From: Acidobacteriota bacterium
GTDB lineage: Bacteria; Acidobacteriota; Blastocatellia; Pyrinomonadales; Pyrinomonadaceae
Direction: 5' to 3'
Length of the DNA: 64,000 bases
NCBI GenBank assembly: GCA_003223025.1
Contig: QHXR01000001.1
Location: forward strand, 384,248-448,247
How positions within the stretch are numbered: the first letter of the stretch is position 1; every line of letters begins with the position of its first letter. This document shows, piece by piece, positions 8,810-17,440 of this stretch. The translations under genes and the position numbers were made by a program. The notes beneath the pieces were generated by a model. That model was given only the letters and a program-made list of their open reading frames with translations. It searched no databases and was not told where the DNA came from.

Positions 8810-10429
8810 ATGAAACTTTTCACGCAGCTTTACGTCGAACTCGACCAAACCAATAAGACCAATGAAAAGGTCGAGGCGATGAGGTTCTATTTCGAGCGTG
8901 CCGAAAAGGCGGACGCTGCGTGGGCATTTTATTTTCTTTCGGGGCGAAAGCCGCGTCAGATCGTGCCCTCGAAATTTCTTCGCGAATGGGCGATCGAGAT
9001 GTCGGGCATTCCCGAGTGGCTCTATCTCGAATCGCGCGACACGGTCGATGACGGATCCGAAACCACCGCGCTACTTCTTCCAAACAATGCGGGCATGGAC
9101 GAGACTCCGCTGCACGTCCTCGTCGAAGAAGAATTGCTGCCGTTACGGGGAAGCGACGAAGTGACTCAAAAAGCCGCCGTCACGAAAGCGTGGTCCGAGA
9201 TGAACTATTCGCAGCGACTCGTTTACAACAAACTTATCTCCGGAGCGTTTCGTGTCGGAGTGTCGCAGCAACTCGTCGTGCGCGCTCTGTCGCAGCTTTC
9301 GGAAGTTCCGGTCGATATCATCACGCATCGTGCGATGGGCGACTGGGAGCCGACGCCCGAGTTTTTCGATTCGCTTCTAAAGCCGGATCTGGGTGAAGAC
9401 GAGACCCCGATCGCACGACCGTTTCCGTTTCATCTCGCACATCAGATCGACGGCGGTCCGAACGAACTCGGCGACATTTCGGATTGGCAAGCCGAATGGA
9501 AATGGGATGGCATCCGTGCTCAGGTCATCAAACGAAAAGGCGAAGTCTTCATGTGGTCGCGCGGCGAAGATCTCATCACCGATCGATTTCCGGAGATCGC
9601 CGACGCCGCGCGCGAGCTTACCGACGGCACCGTTCTCGACGGCGAAGTGCTCCCGTGGATCGACGGCCGCGTACTTCCGTTCACCGAGCTTCAACGACGC
9701 ATCGGACGAAAGAATCTCTCGGCGAAGATCTTGTCCGAAGTGCCGGTGATCTTGCAGGTTTACGATCTCCTCGAATACGAAGGCAGCGACATTCGTCAAC
9801 TCGATTTTCGAACGCGTCGCGAGATGTTGGAAGGACTGATCGATTCGTTGCCGCAACAATTACGATCTGTATTCAAGATCACCGAATCCGTCGAAGCCGC
9901 CGATTGGGACGATCTCGCCACGCGACGCGAAAAGAGTCGCGATCTCGGTGTCGAAGGATTCATGCTGAAGCGTCGCGAGTCGCCTTACCGAACCGGGCGT
10001 CATCGCGGCGATTGGTGGAAATGGAAGATCGATCCGCTGACCGTCGACGCGGTCCTGATCTACGCGCAGAAGGGGAGCGGAAAGCGTTCGAATCTTTTTA
10101 CCGATTACACATTCGCCGTCTGGCGCGACGGCGAGCTGGTTCCGTTTGCGAAAGCTTATTCCGGATTGACCGATGCCGAGATCCGCGTCGTCGATAAATT
10201 TGTGCGTGCCAACACGATCGAAACATTCGGTCCGGTGCGAAGTGTGAAGCCGCAGTTAGTTTTCGAGATCGCATTCGAGGCGATACAAAAATCGACGCGA
10301 CATAAATCCGGAGTTGCGGTTCGCTTTCCCCGAATTTTGAGATTTCGAGAAGACAAGACGATCGAGCAGGCAGATTCGATCGAAACTATCCATGAGATGT
10401 TGGATAGTTTTCAGAATGCAAAACCGTAG
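8810..10429 (+). CDS. ATP-dependent DNA ligase
   Basis: A 539-residue ligase. Order: an N-terminal helical DNA-binding region (to about residue 200), adenylation domain with motif I EWKWDGIRAQ (nucleotidyl lysine), SRGEDLITDRFPEI and the DGTVLDGEVLPW motif, motif IV GVEGFMLKRRESPYRTGRH, motif V WWKWKIDPLTVDAVL, then a C-terminal OB fold with VRFPRILRFREDK. It matches bacterial ligases paired with a beta-CASP exonuclease, and often with an Lhr-type helicase and a phosphoesterase, which are absent here. GAGAAGGA upstream of the ATG supports the start. Nick sealing in a DNA-repair pathway is inferred. Confidence 0.9.
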   Translation: MKLFTQLYVELDQTNKTNEKVEAMRFYFERAEKADAAWAFYFLSGRKPRQIVPSKFLREWAIEMSGIPEWLYLESRDTVDDGSETTALLLPNNAGMDETPLHVLVEEELLPLRGSDEVTQKAAVTKAWSEMNYSQRLVYNKLISGAFRVGVSQQLVVRALSQLSEVPVDIITHRAMGDWEPTPEFFDSLLKPDLGEDETPIARPFPFHLAHQIDGGPNELGDISDWQAEWKWDGIRAQVIKRKGEVFMWSRGEDLITDRFPEIADAARELTDGTVLDGEVLPWIDGRVLPFTELQRRIGRKNLSAKILSEVPVILQVYDLLEYEGSDIRQLDFRTRREMLEGLIDSLPQQLRSVFKITESVEAADWDDLATRREKSRDLGVEGFMLKRRESPYRTGRHRGDWWKWKIDPLTVDAVLIYAQKGSGKRSNLFTDYTFAVWRDGELVPFAKAYSGLTDAEIRVVDKFVRANTIETFGPVRSVKPQLVFEIAFEAIQKSTRHKSGVAVRFPRILRFREDKTIEQADSIETIHEMLDSFQNAKP

Positions 10430-10446
10430 TAGGCCCTGGTGAAATC

Positions 10447-10468
10447 GGGCGAGGCCAAGACCTCGCCC
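10447..10468. terminator. Possible bidirectional hairpin between convergent genes
   Basis: An 8-bp stem, GGGCGAGG with CCTCGCCC, around a 6-nt loop lies between the ligase gene (plus) and the fasciclin gene (minus). There is no clear T-tract, so intrinsic termination is uncertain; it may be a repeat hairpin. Confidence 0.35.
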
Positions 10469-10523
10469 ACAGCAGATCAGATTCGAAATTTACCTTCAAC
10501 GGATCCTGCAACAGATCCGCGTA

Positions 10524-13013
10524 TTAAGGAGACATAGGCTCGACTTGGAGAAAGAGCGTGTAGTCTCCTCCGAAACTCGGATGGTCGACGTAACGGACCG
10601 GGACGATTCCCGGACCAAAGCCGAAGTCAGCCCTCGAGAGGTACGCCGCTGAGCCATACGTCAAGACAAGGACCTGCGGGATAAATCCAAACCGTCCATC
10701 GCTCGTCGGGCTCATGCCGACCGGTCTGTCCTGAGGAACTCCGATCGCTAGCGACATCGTATTTCCGATCCCCATGGACGCACCCGGCTTCAGAAAGGTC
10801 GCCAGCTCCATCGCTCCGCCGTTGCGTCCTATATTGAGGGCGGCCCTCGCTATGCCCGGCCTCGCGCGGCGCATTTCTCGGATATAACTTCCGACAAGGT
10901 CCAGGTCGCTATGGGCATCTACCGACCATATATTTGGGATGATCGCGACGGCGCTTCCGTCATCCACTAGCGTGCCTTCGAAATATACTGTCGGGGGAAT
11001 CGTCCCGGGGGATCCTGTGCTGTACGGAACAGTTCGCTGCCACGGACGATCCTGAGTAGGAAATCCATCGCCGTTCAGAAGTCCGCCGTTCGGAAGTGAC
11101 GTTCCCCCGCGTACTCGTGCTCTTACTGTCGAGCCGATCGTGTGAGTACTACCTCCGCTGAGGCGCACACGCACGCGTCCCGAGGGTTCGATGGAAAGAA
11201 TGTCCGGAGAAAACGTCACTTCGTCGGCGAGCTGGAACGCGCCGCGGTTCGTGACGTTGTTCACCCGAAATCCGTTGAGCGTGACCCGGTAATTAGATTG
11301 CGGACGGTCGGGATGCGGCGGCGGCTGCGGATTGCCCTGGGGAACGTCGGCGTTATCCGCCGGGGTATTCGGCGGAGACGGCGCCGGCTTCGTAGGAATT
11401 GGCAACGGCTGCACGCCCGGAGAACAGTTATTCAAAATATTGGCGTAACTTGGGTCGACGGGGGCGACGGACACAGTGAACGCACCGGCGTGAATTCCGG
11501 TCAGAGTTCGCTTCGTGGAATAGTAGTCATCGTTGACATCGGCCGGATTTATCACTAGCACCTGAGAGTCGCCGCCCGACATGCTCACCGTCGACGGACT
11601 TCCGTTCGTCAATTTCACCGAGACTGGGGTCAGCAGCGACATCAGGCCGGCGATAGTTACGGAGAGATCCGTCACTTCACCTTTCGTCAGATTGAGTTTG
11701 CCCGCGGAAAGCTTGACGGAGATGTTTCGGTACGTACATTTCGCTACCGATTTTCCGTTGTGCTCGACCTCGATGTCGGTGATACCTTTCAGATCGCGCG
11801 GGCTTACCACGGTCATTTTTCTGGGCGACGACGCGAGAAACTTCGCGGCTTTTCCGCCGATCTTCACCGCCGTGTCGCCGAGCGTTCCCATGTTTCCCTG
11901 AACTGAGAACGGCTTTCCGGCCTGTCCAAGCATGGGCGTTGAATATTTTGTATCTTGCACCTTTACAGGGAACGCCTGCGGGTTGACGGGAACCTCAGTG
12001 CGACCGATGATCGCGCCGGTTTTGTCTTTCAGGACAACCGGTATCGACGAAGCGGTCAGGGGAATCGACCAGCTTTTGCAAAAGTCGATCATGTTCTTGT
12101 TTCCTTCGCCGGGAGTCTTGCAGAAATCGATCAGGTTGCCCTCCGGCTTCTTCATCGGTGACGACTGGTCAGCTACTTCGATAACGTATCCGTTGAGCTC
12201 GTCCAATGCTTTTGCCTGGTCAGCAGGCGCTTCGGAACTCTTCGGCTTAACTTCCGCGATGACGGTTCCCGAGATCATGTCGCCCGCCGAGAGATCGTCA
12301 GGAAGATTCACCGTAACTGTCCCCACGAGGGTGTCGAACGTCGTTGTATTCAGACCCAGCGCGGTTTCCGTTCTTGAGTTCTCAGAAGCTCGTTTTGGCG
12401 GAACGTTATCCGAATCGCCGGTCGAAGATCCTTTTCCGGGCTCGAAGTACTCGGGTGATAGGACAGTGTCGATGACTTGGATCGCTGCCGTGCTTCCTTC
12501 GAAGTCGCTCGCGATGACCTTCGCCTTGCCATCGATTACCGGCAAGTGCTGCTTCGATCCCGGCATGGCGTGATGCTCGTTGCACTGGAAGAAGGCAAGT
12601 CGCCCTCCGGAGGTTCGTGCTGATTTGGTCGAGAGGTTTCCTTCGTTTGCGGGCGCTTCAGGCTCGAACATATCCTTGAACAGAACCTTGCCTGGAAAGA
12701 GATGGTTGAATAACAACCCGCGCAATTTCTTTTTGTCTTTGCTGAATGAGGCGACACTTGCTGCCGGCAATTTTGCAAATGCCTCGTTCGTCGGCGCGAG
12801 CAGGGTGTACGCTTCGCCTCCTTTCGTCAGTTCATCCAGACCCGATTCGCGAATCAGGCCGATCAGGACGCTGAAATTGTCCGGATCGTTGCGAAGAGCA
12901 TCCAGAATGCTGATCGTAGGCGGATGGAATATCGGTCGAAATCCGAGTACCGATGTTGAAAGAAGCGCCAGAATGAATACCGCGCTAAGGAATTGTCTTG
13001 ACCTGTTCATCAT
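10524..13013 (-). CDS. Secreted fasciclin (FAS1)-domain protein
   Basis: An 829-residue secreted protein. A signal peptide (FLSAVFILALLSTSVLG) is followed by a FAS1 domain with a large insert (TISILDALRNDPDNFS, YTLLAPTNEAFAKLP, then IQVIDTVLSPEYF). The middle has Ig/IPT-like strands (AGKPFSVQGNMGTLGDTAVKIGG) and a Pro-rich linker near residue 535 (PIPTKPAPSPPNTPADN). FAS1 domains usually mediate adhesion. The ATG at 13013 overlaps the stop of the upstream 82-residue gene as TAATG and has AAGGAG upstream, so translation is probably coupled. The C-terminal half matches nothing I recognise. Confidence 0.75.
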   Translation of the reverse strand: MMNRSRQFLSAVFILALLSTSVLGFRPIFHPPTISILDALRNDPDNFSVLIGLIRESGLDELTKGGEAYTLLAPTNEAFAKLPAASVASFSKDKKKLRGLLFNHLFPGKVLFKDMFEPEAPANEGNLSTKSARTSGGRLAFFQCNEHHAMPGSKQHLPVIDGKAKVIASDFEGSTAAIQVIDTVLSPEYFEPGKGSSTGDSDNVPPKRASENSRTETALGLNTTTFDTLVGTVTVNLPDDLSAGDMISGTVIAEVKPKSSEAPADQAKALDELNGYVIEVADQSSPMKKPEGNLIDFCKTPGEGNKNMIDFCKSWSIPLTASSIPVVLKDKTGAIIGRTEVPVNPQAFPVKVQDTKYSTPMLGQAGKPFSVQGNMGTLGDTAVKIGGKAAKFLASSPRKMTVVSPRDLKGITDIEVEHNGKSVAKCTYRNISVKLSAGKLNLTKGEVTDLSVTIAGLMSLLTPVSVKLTNGSPSTVSMSGGDSQVLVINPADVNDDYYSTKRTLTGIHAGAFTVSVAPVDPSYANILNNCSPGVQPLPIPTKPAPSPPNTPADNADVPQGNPQPPPHPDRPQSNYRVTLNGFRVNNVTNRGAFQLADEVTFSPDILSIEPSGRVRVRLSGGSTHTIGSTVRARVRGGTSLPNGGLLNGDGFPTQDRPWQRTVPYSTGSPGTIPPTVYFEGTLVDDGSAVAIIPNIWSVDAHSDLDLVGSYIREMRRARPGIARAALNIGRNGGAMELATFLKPGASMGIGNTMSLAIGVPQDRPVGMSPTSDGRFGFIPQVLVLTYGSAAYLSRADFGFGPGIVPVRYVDHPSFGGDYTLFLQVEPMSP

Positions 13014-13261
13014 TATTCTTTCTCCTTCTTGATTCTCGCGATCAGCGAACGAGAGCAGACCTCGTCACCTCGCGTATGCACTTGATCGATCTCCGTGAGA
13101 TCCAAAACGCCCATGCGTCGCAGCACATCCGGCGTGAGCCAAAGTACTTCAATCGAACATTGCTCACACCAGTCGGACAACAGCGCCGCGTAGTGACCCT
13201 TCAACACCAGGAGCGTCGATGTTTCACTGGTTATCTCGGTCCGGGTTTTCTTTATGTTCAT
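13013..13261 (-). CDS. Small 82-residue protein coupled to the fasciclin gene
   Basis: An 82-residue soluble protein: TEITSETSTLLVLKGHY, then the cysteine pair WCEQCSIEVLWLTPDVLRRMGVLDLTEIDQ and a basic tail. The layout resembles a family of short acidobacterial proteins with a beta strand, a WCxxC pair and an HTH-like helix (LTPDVLRRMG). That family link is from memory and unverified. Its TAA overlaps the fasciclin ATG by one base, and it diverges from the winged-helix regulator with 126 nt between starts. The start at 13261 excludes an N-terminal extension that would run into the shared promoter region. Confidence 0.6.
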   Translation of the reverse strand: MNIKKTRTEITSETSTLLVLKGHYAALLSDWCEQCSIEVLWLTPDVLRRMGVLDLTEIDQVHTRGDEVCSRSLIARIKKEKE

Positions 13262-13387
13262 GTTCGCTCCGGAACTTGCGTCGTCGCATCGACATTTCTG
13301 GGATATAATCTCGTCGCGCCGAAGACCGTGGCCGAGAATGCATGCCTTCGGACGCTGTGGACGGAAGATAAGTCGGATGTGCAAGAA

Positions 13388-15598
13388 ATGTCTTTGAGCA
13401 AACCCTCAACTGTTTCTCAAAAAAATCTCACCGGACGTAACATCGCTGCGGACTGGACTTACGAGTTTGAGGATTTTCGCCTCGACCCGGCTCACCTTAT
13501 GCTTTATAAGCACGACGTCGTCGTCCCTCTCAAACCGAAGGTCGTCGAGACGCTCATCGCTTTGGTCGAACGGAGCGGTCAGGTCGTTGGCAAGGACGAA
13601 TTGATGAACCGTCTTTGGGGTGACTCGTTCGTCGAGGAATCAAATCTGACGCAGAATATTTACCTGCTTCGGAAGTGTCTCGGTAATTGTGCGGACGGAC
13701 AGCCTTTTATAGAAAACTTCGCCCGCAGAGGTTATCGATTCAATGGACGCTTAAAGCCCGCCGTAGATGTCGAGCTCGTCCTTGCGAGGCATATCGAGAC
13801 AAAGACTGTAGTCGAAGAGATCGAGGCGAGCCGCTCTCGATGGACGTGGATCACTGCAGTTGTAGCAATCGGCATTCTAGTTGGCGCCGTATCGTTTGCG
13901 GTCCGGCAAATGAATATCCCGTCGAATGCTTCGGAGATGAGTAATTCGAGCGCCGCTCCGTTCCAGACGTTCTCGATGAGACGGCATTCGGACAGCAATG
14001 ATGTAAGCGGTGGGGTAATTTCCCACGACGGAAAATTCATTTTTTATACGAGCAAGCAAAATGGACTGTGGCTCAAGAACACCGCGACCAACGACGCGAT
14101 CCGGATACTGGCCGACACCGACGCCGTGGAGCGCAGCGTCATTTCCTTTTCACCCGACGACAACTTCATTTATTTTTTCGATCGCGGCGACGACAAGAAT
14201 TCGCGGGTTGCTCGAATGTCCGTCATCGGCGGTGCGGTCGAACGGATCAAGATCGAGGATTCGTGGTCCGGAGCATCGATGTCACCCGACGGGACGCAGT
14301 TAGCTTTCATTCGCCACAATTCCAAAACAGGAAAGCAGACTTTGATCGTCGCGAACACGGACGGCACTGGAGAATACGAGGCCGTCCGGAGTCGGGACGA
14401 AGAGTGGTTTGGATTGTGGGATCGAACGACGACATGGTCTCCGGACGGCACGCGTATAGCCGTTGTGAGTGGGAGCCAGGTAGATGGACGATCGGCTTGG
14501 CATATCAAGGTCTTTCGAGCCGTCGATGGCGAGGGGCTTTCAACTATAACTTCCGCACCTGACTGGCGCTGGATCGACTCAGTTTTGTGGATGCCCGATG
14601 GAGATCATCTGCTGGCGATCGGAGGCGATAATACTTCACAAGGCCAGATTTACGAACACACCCTCTCGTCCGGCGAATGGCGAAGGTTAACGAACGATCT
14701 GACGAACTACGTGTTGCTGTCGGTAACTGGGGACGGCAAAACGGTCGTTACTGTTCAGCATGAAAATCCCGGAAATCTCTGGCTGTTGCCCGCAAGCGGT
14801 AACGCGAGCGAGGCAAAACAGATCACCTCCGGCCGAAACCTCATGACTGAAGCGACAGGTGTTTCATGGACACCTGACGGGAAGATCGTCTATGCGACAA
14901 ACGATGGCGCGCAGTGGGCGATAATGACGGTTAAAGCGGACGGCTCAGATCAGAAACAACTTACTCGCAATTGTGCGGGCAACGATACATGCAGCCAACC
15001 GGTCGTCACGCACGACGGACGTTATATCGTCTTTCAAGCCAGGCGGAACGGCGTCCCAAATATATGGCGGATGGACGCCGATGGTGACAATCCCGTACAA
15101 CTTACGCGTGACGGCGGGTTCAGTCCGGCAATCAGCCCGGACGGGCGAACCATTGTCTACACAAATTACTCGCCGACCGAAATGTTTTGGAGGGTTCCGA
15201 TGGACGGTGGACCCGCCGAGCAGTTCAGCACGATACGCTCAGTAGGTGATGTCAGTTTTGCGCCGGACGGAAAACAGATGGCTTTCAGCTACTGGGACAA
15301 AGCCGCGAAGCAACCTTTCCAGACATGCGTGGCAGATCTCGCCGCGGCCGTTCCGGAGAAATGTTTTGGTATCAGCCGATCGTTTCCGCGTTGGGCGGCC
15401 GACAGCCGCGCTTTTTATTATCTCGATCATGGCTTTCTGGGAATCTGGAAGCAGCCACTCGATGGCGAGCCGACAATGTTCGTGCAGTTTCCCGGGGAGC
15501 GGACAAATAACTTTGCCTTCTCGCCTGACGGGAAATATCTTGTCGTTGCCCGCAGTAAACCTACGAATGACATTGTCGCGCTGACGGACGAACGCTGA
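13388..15598 (+). CDS. Winged-helix (OmpR-type) transmembrane regulator with PD40/TolB-like propeller
   Basis: About 736 residues. An N-terminal OmpR/PhoB-type winged helix (YEFEDFRLDPAHLMLYKHD, VVETLIALVERSGQVVGKDELMNRLWG, LTQNIYLLRKCLG, RRGYRFNG) is followed by one membrane helix (WITAVVAIGILVGAVSFAV) and a periplasmic beta-propeller of PD40/WD40-like repeats with SPDG turns (FSPDD, MSPDGTQLAF, WSPDGTRIAVV, ISPDGRTIVY, FSPDGKYLVV). It resembles CadC/ToxR-type one-component receptors that bind DNA from the membrane. The start at 13388 is used because 130 upstream codons overlap the divergent genes. The divergent 82-residue gene and fasciclin gene are likely targets (inference). Confidence 0.85.
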   Translation: MSLSKPSTVSQKNLTGRNIAADWTYEFEDFRLDPAHLMLYKHDVVVPLKPKVVETLIALVERSGQVVGKDELMNRLWGDSFVEESNLTQNIYLLRKCLGNCADGQPFIENFARRGYRFNGRLKPAVDVELVLARHIETKTVVEEIEASRSRWTWITAVVAIGILVGAVSFAVRQMNIPSNASEMSNSSAAPFQTFSMRRHSDSNDVSGGVISHDGKFIFYTSKQNGLWLKNTATNDAIRILADTDAVERSVISFSPDDNFIYFFDRGDDKNSRVARMSVIGGAVERIKIEDSWSGASMSPDGTQLAFIRHNSKTGKQTLIVANTDGTGEYEAVRSRDEEWFGLWDRTTTWSPDGTRIAVVSGSQVDGRSAWHIKVFRAVDGEGLSTITSAPDWRWIDSVLWMPDGDHLLAIGGDNTSQGQIYEHTLSSGEWRRLTNDLTNYVLLSVTGDGKTVVTVQHENPGNLWLLPASGNASEAKQITSGRNLMTEATGVSWTPDGKIVYATNDGAQWAIMTVKADGSDQKQLTRNCAGNDTCSQPVVTHDGRYIVFQARRNGVPNIWRMDADGDNPVQLTRDGGFSPAISPDGRTIVYTNYSPTEMFWRVPMDGGPAEQFSTIRSVGDVSFAPDGKQMAFSYWDKAAKQPFQTCVADLAAAVPEKCFGISRSFPRWAADSRAFYYLDHGFLGIWKQPLDGEPTMFVQFPGERTNNFAFSPDGKYLVVARSKPTNDIVALTDER

Positions 15599-15724
15599 AC
15601 AAGAAGACCTTGCCGTTCGCAGAACGATCGTCACACACGTCTTTGAGATGCGAGGAGCCATCGCTTGCGTTGAAGCTTCCGCTGAAGATTTCTTTGGCCC
15701 ACACCTTGCGGGGCGCGATCTTGA

Positions 15725-17362
15725 ATGAAAAATCATCGATTCTCCATCGCAGGCCAGCCCGTCTATCCGCACATCAAACTCACACGCGAAACATTTCCCC
15801 GCGCACTCGCGACTCGAATTCTGAAAGAAGACGGCGACGAATACTTCGGAGCATTCCTCAATCGCACAAACGTTCGCATCCTCATCGATTTTCTCAACCG
15901 CACTTTTCGACTTCGCAGTTGCACGATCGCGATCGACGGAACCTTTGAAGTTCCGTGCACACAATATTTTTCCAGACGGTGCGTCGCGCCGTGTGTGGAG
16001 AGCTTGTGTGATCGTGAAAGGTATCTCGAGATCGTCGATCTTGTCCGACTGTTTCTTCGAAATGACCGCGAGCTTTTTCTCGCGTCGATCTCGCGGAAGA
16101 TCGAGAAGACAGCGGCCGATCTCGATTTCGAATCCGCCGTGTTCTTCAGAGACATTCTGCAAAGCGTCCAGGCATTCTGGTCGTCCAATGCCCGCTATCA
16201 AGTCTGGCTCGATGACACGGTCGATACGTTCGAGCTCCTAGTATCGGGCGACACCATCTCGGTGATCATAGTCTCGCAACGCGGACGGCGGCCGCTTGGT
16301 GAGATCGTCTATGAGTTTTCGACGCTCGCCGATGACGTTCCGACAAATCCGATCAGGGAGGTGATCGACCAATTCTATGTTCATCATCTCCCGCGTGAGA
16401 TCCGCGTTTCGCATGACTTCGAAGGACGTGCGAAATTGGCAGCCGGTCTGGGCAAACGCTTCGGTCGAAAGATAAATATTTCAGTGAGTCGCGGACCGGT
16501 TCGTCCGGTGACCACGCAGCGTTCGCTCGTGCGCGTCAGGGACAGTCTGGAGCTCTCGGCGCTTTCGAAGAAGATCGACGTGAATGATCTGAAACGCGAG
16601 CTTCGCGGCATGTTCGAGTTAAAAGATCTTCCATCGCGGATCGAAGCATTCGACGCGGCGCATATTTCGGCAACCGGTTTCGCCGCCGCTGTCTCAGTTT
16701 GGAAAGACGGCAAAGACGCGCCGAACGAATACGAGCACTGGACATCGGATCGCGAAAGCGAGCTCTCGACTTTATCTGAATTCGTAAAACGCCGGCTTTC
16801 CGATCGCGACCGCGAAAGGCCGGATCTGATTCTCGTCGACGGCGGCCCGGCGCAATTAAAGGCCGTCCTTTCGATCGCCGACGACTTGCCGTTCGTCATC
16901 GCGGCGGTAAAGCCGAAAGGAAAGCACTCGTCGATCTCGCATTTTCTAACAGCGGACGGACGGCGTATCGAATACGATCAGGATTCACACGCCGCCCGAC
17001 TTCTAAAACGTCTTCGCGACGACGCACACGATCTCGCGAATGCAGCTCACCGGCTCGGGCGGGACATGATGCATTTTTACGAGCTCGCAGCGATACTGCC
17101 TTCCTTGAACGAGCGTGACCGTCAGGCTCTCCTCCGCGAATTCGGATCGATCAGCAGGATCGTAAATATTTCATTTGCGGAAGTTGAAGGCAGGTTTGGC
17201 AAACGGATCGCGATGCGGGTTTCGAAGGATCTCGACGCGTACCGTTCCGGCGCTTTGGCGCGTCCCGCGCCGCTAATCGTGCCGATCCGTTTCGTCGAGT
17301 CGGATTGTGCCGCCGAGGACTTGATTCCGATCGAGGCCCGTCTTCCCAAATCCCGCAAGTAA
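15725..17362 (+). CDS. UvrC homologue lacking the GIY-YIG nuclease domain
   Basis: A 545-residue protein aligning by eye with UvrC from just after the GIY-YIG domain: YPHIKLTRETFPRALATR, EYFGAF, the four-cysteine cluster region (LRSC ... VPC ... RRCVAPC), a UVR motif (ADLDFESAVFFRD), the RNase H-like 5' incision domain (AFDAAHISATGF, LILVDGGPAQL, RDDAHDLANAAHR) and a degenerate C-terminal helix-hairpin-helix. The acidic and histidine residues expected of the C-terminal nuclease are kept. In the same frame, stops at 15644-15646 and soon after rule out an upstream GIY-YIG region. It may be a specialised 5' incision nuclease or a paralogue of a full UvrC elsewhere. Confidence 0.8.
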   Translation: MKNHRFSIAGQPVYPHIKLTRETFPRALATRILKEDGDEYFGAFLNRTNVRILIDFLNRTFRLRSCTIAIDGTFEVPCTQYFSRRCVAPCVESLCDRERYLEIVDLVRLFLRNDRELFLASISRKIEKTAADLDFESAVFFRDILQSVQAFWSSNARYQVWLDDTVDTFELLVSGDTISVIIVSQRGRRPLGEIVYEFSTLADDVPTNPIREVIDQFYVHHLPREIRVSHDFEGRAKLAAGLGKRFGRKINISVSRGPVRPVTTQRSLVRVRDSLELSALSKKIDVNDLKRELRGMFELKDLPSRIEAFDAAHISATGFAAAVSVWKDGKDAPNEYEHWTSDRESELSTLSEFVKRRLSDRDRERPDLILVDGGPAQLKAVLSIADDLPFVIAAVKPKGKHSSISHFLTADGRRIEYDQDSHAARLLKRLRDDAHDLANAAHRLGRDMMHFYELAAILPSLNERDRQALLREFGSISRIVNISFAEVEGRFGKRIAMRVSKDLDAYRSGALARPAPLIVPIRFVESDCAAEDLIPIEARLPKSRK

Positions 17363-17440
17363 CCTTTTCAAACCAGATTGCACTTAAGTTGACAGCCCTC
17401 TGAAAGGTTGACGAAATCTGGGGGCGCGGCTAGAGTTGGT

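Noticed and set aside
12998-13387. N-terminal extension of the winged-helix regulator
   Set aside because: These 130 codons overlap the divergent 82-residue gene and the fasciclin start and lack domain features; the ATG at 13388 fits the winged helix.
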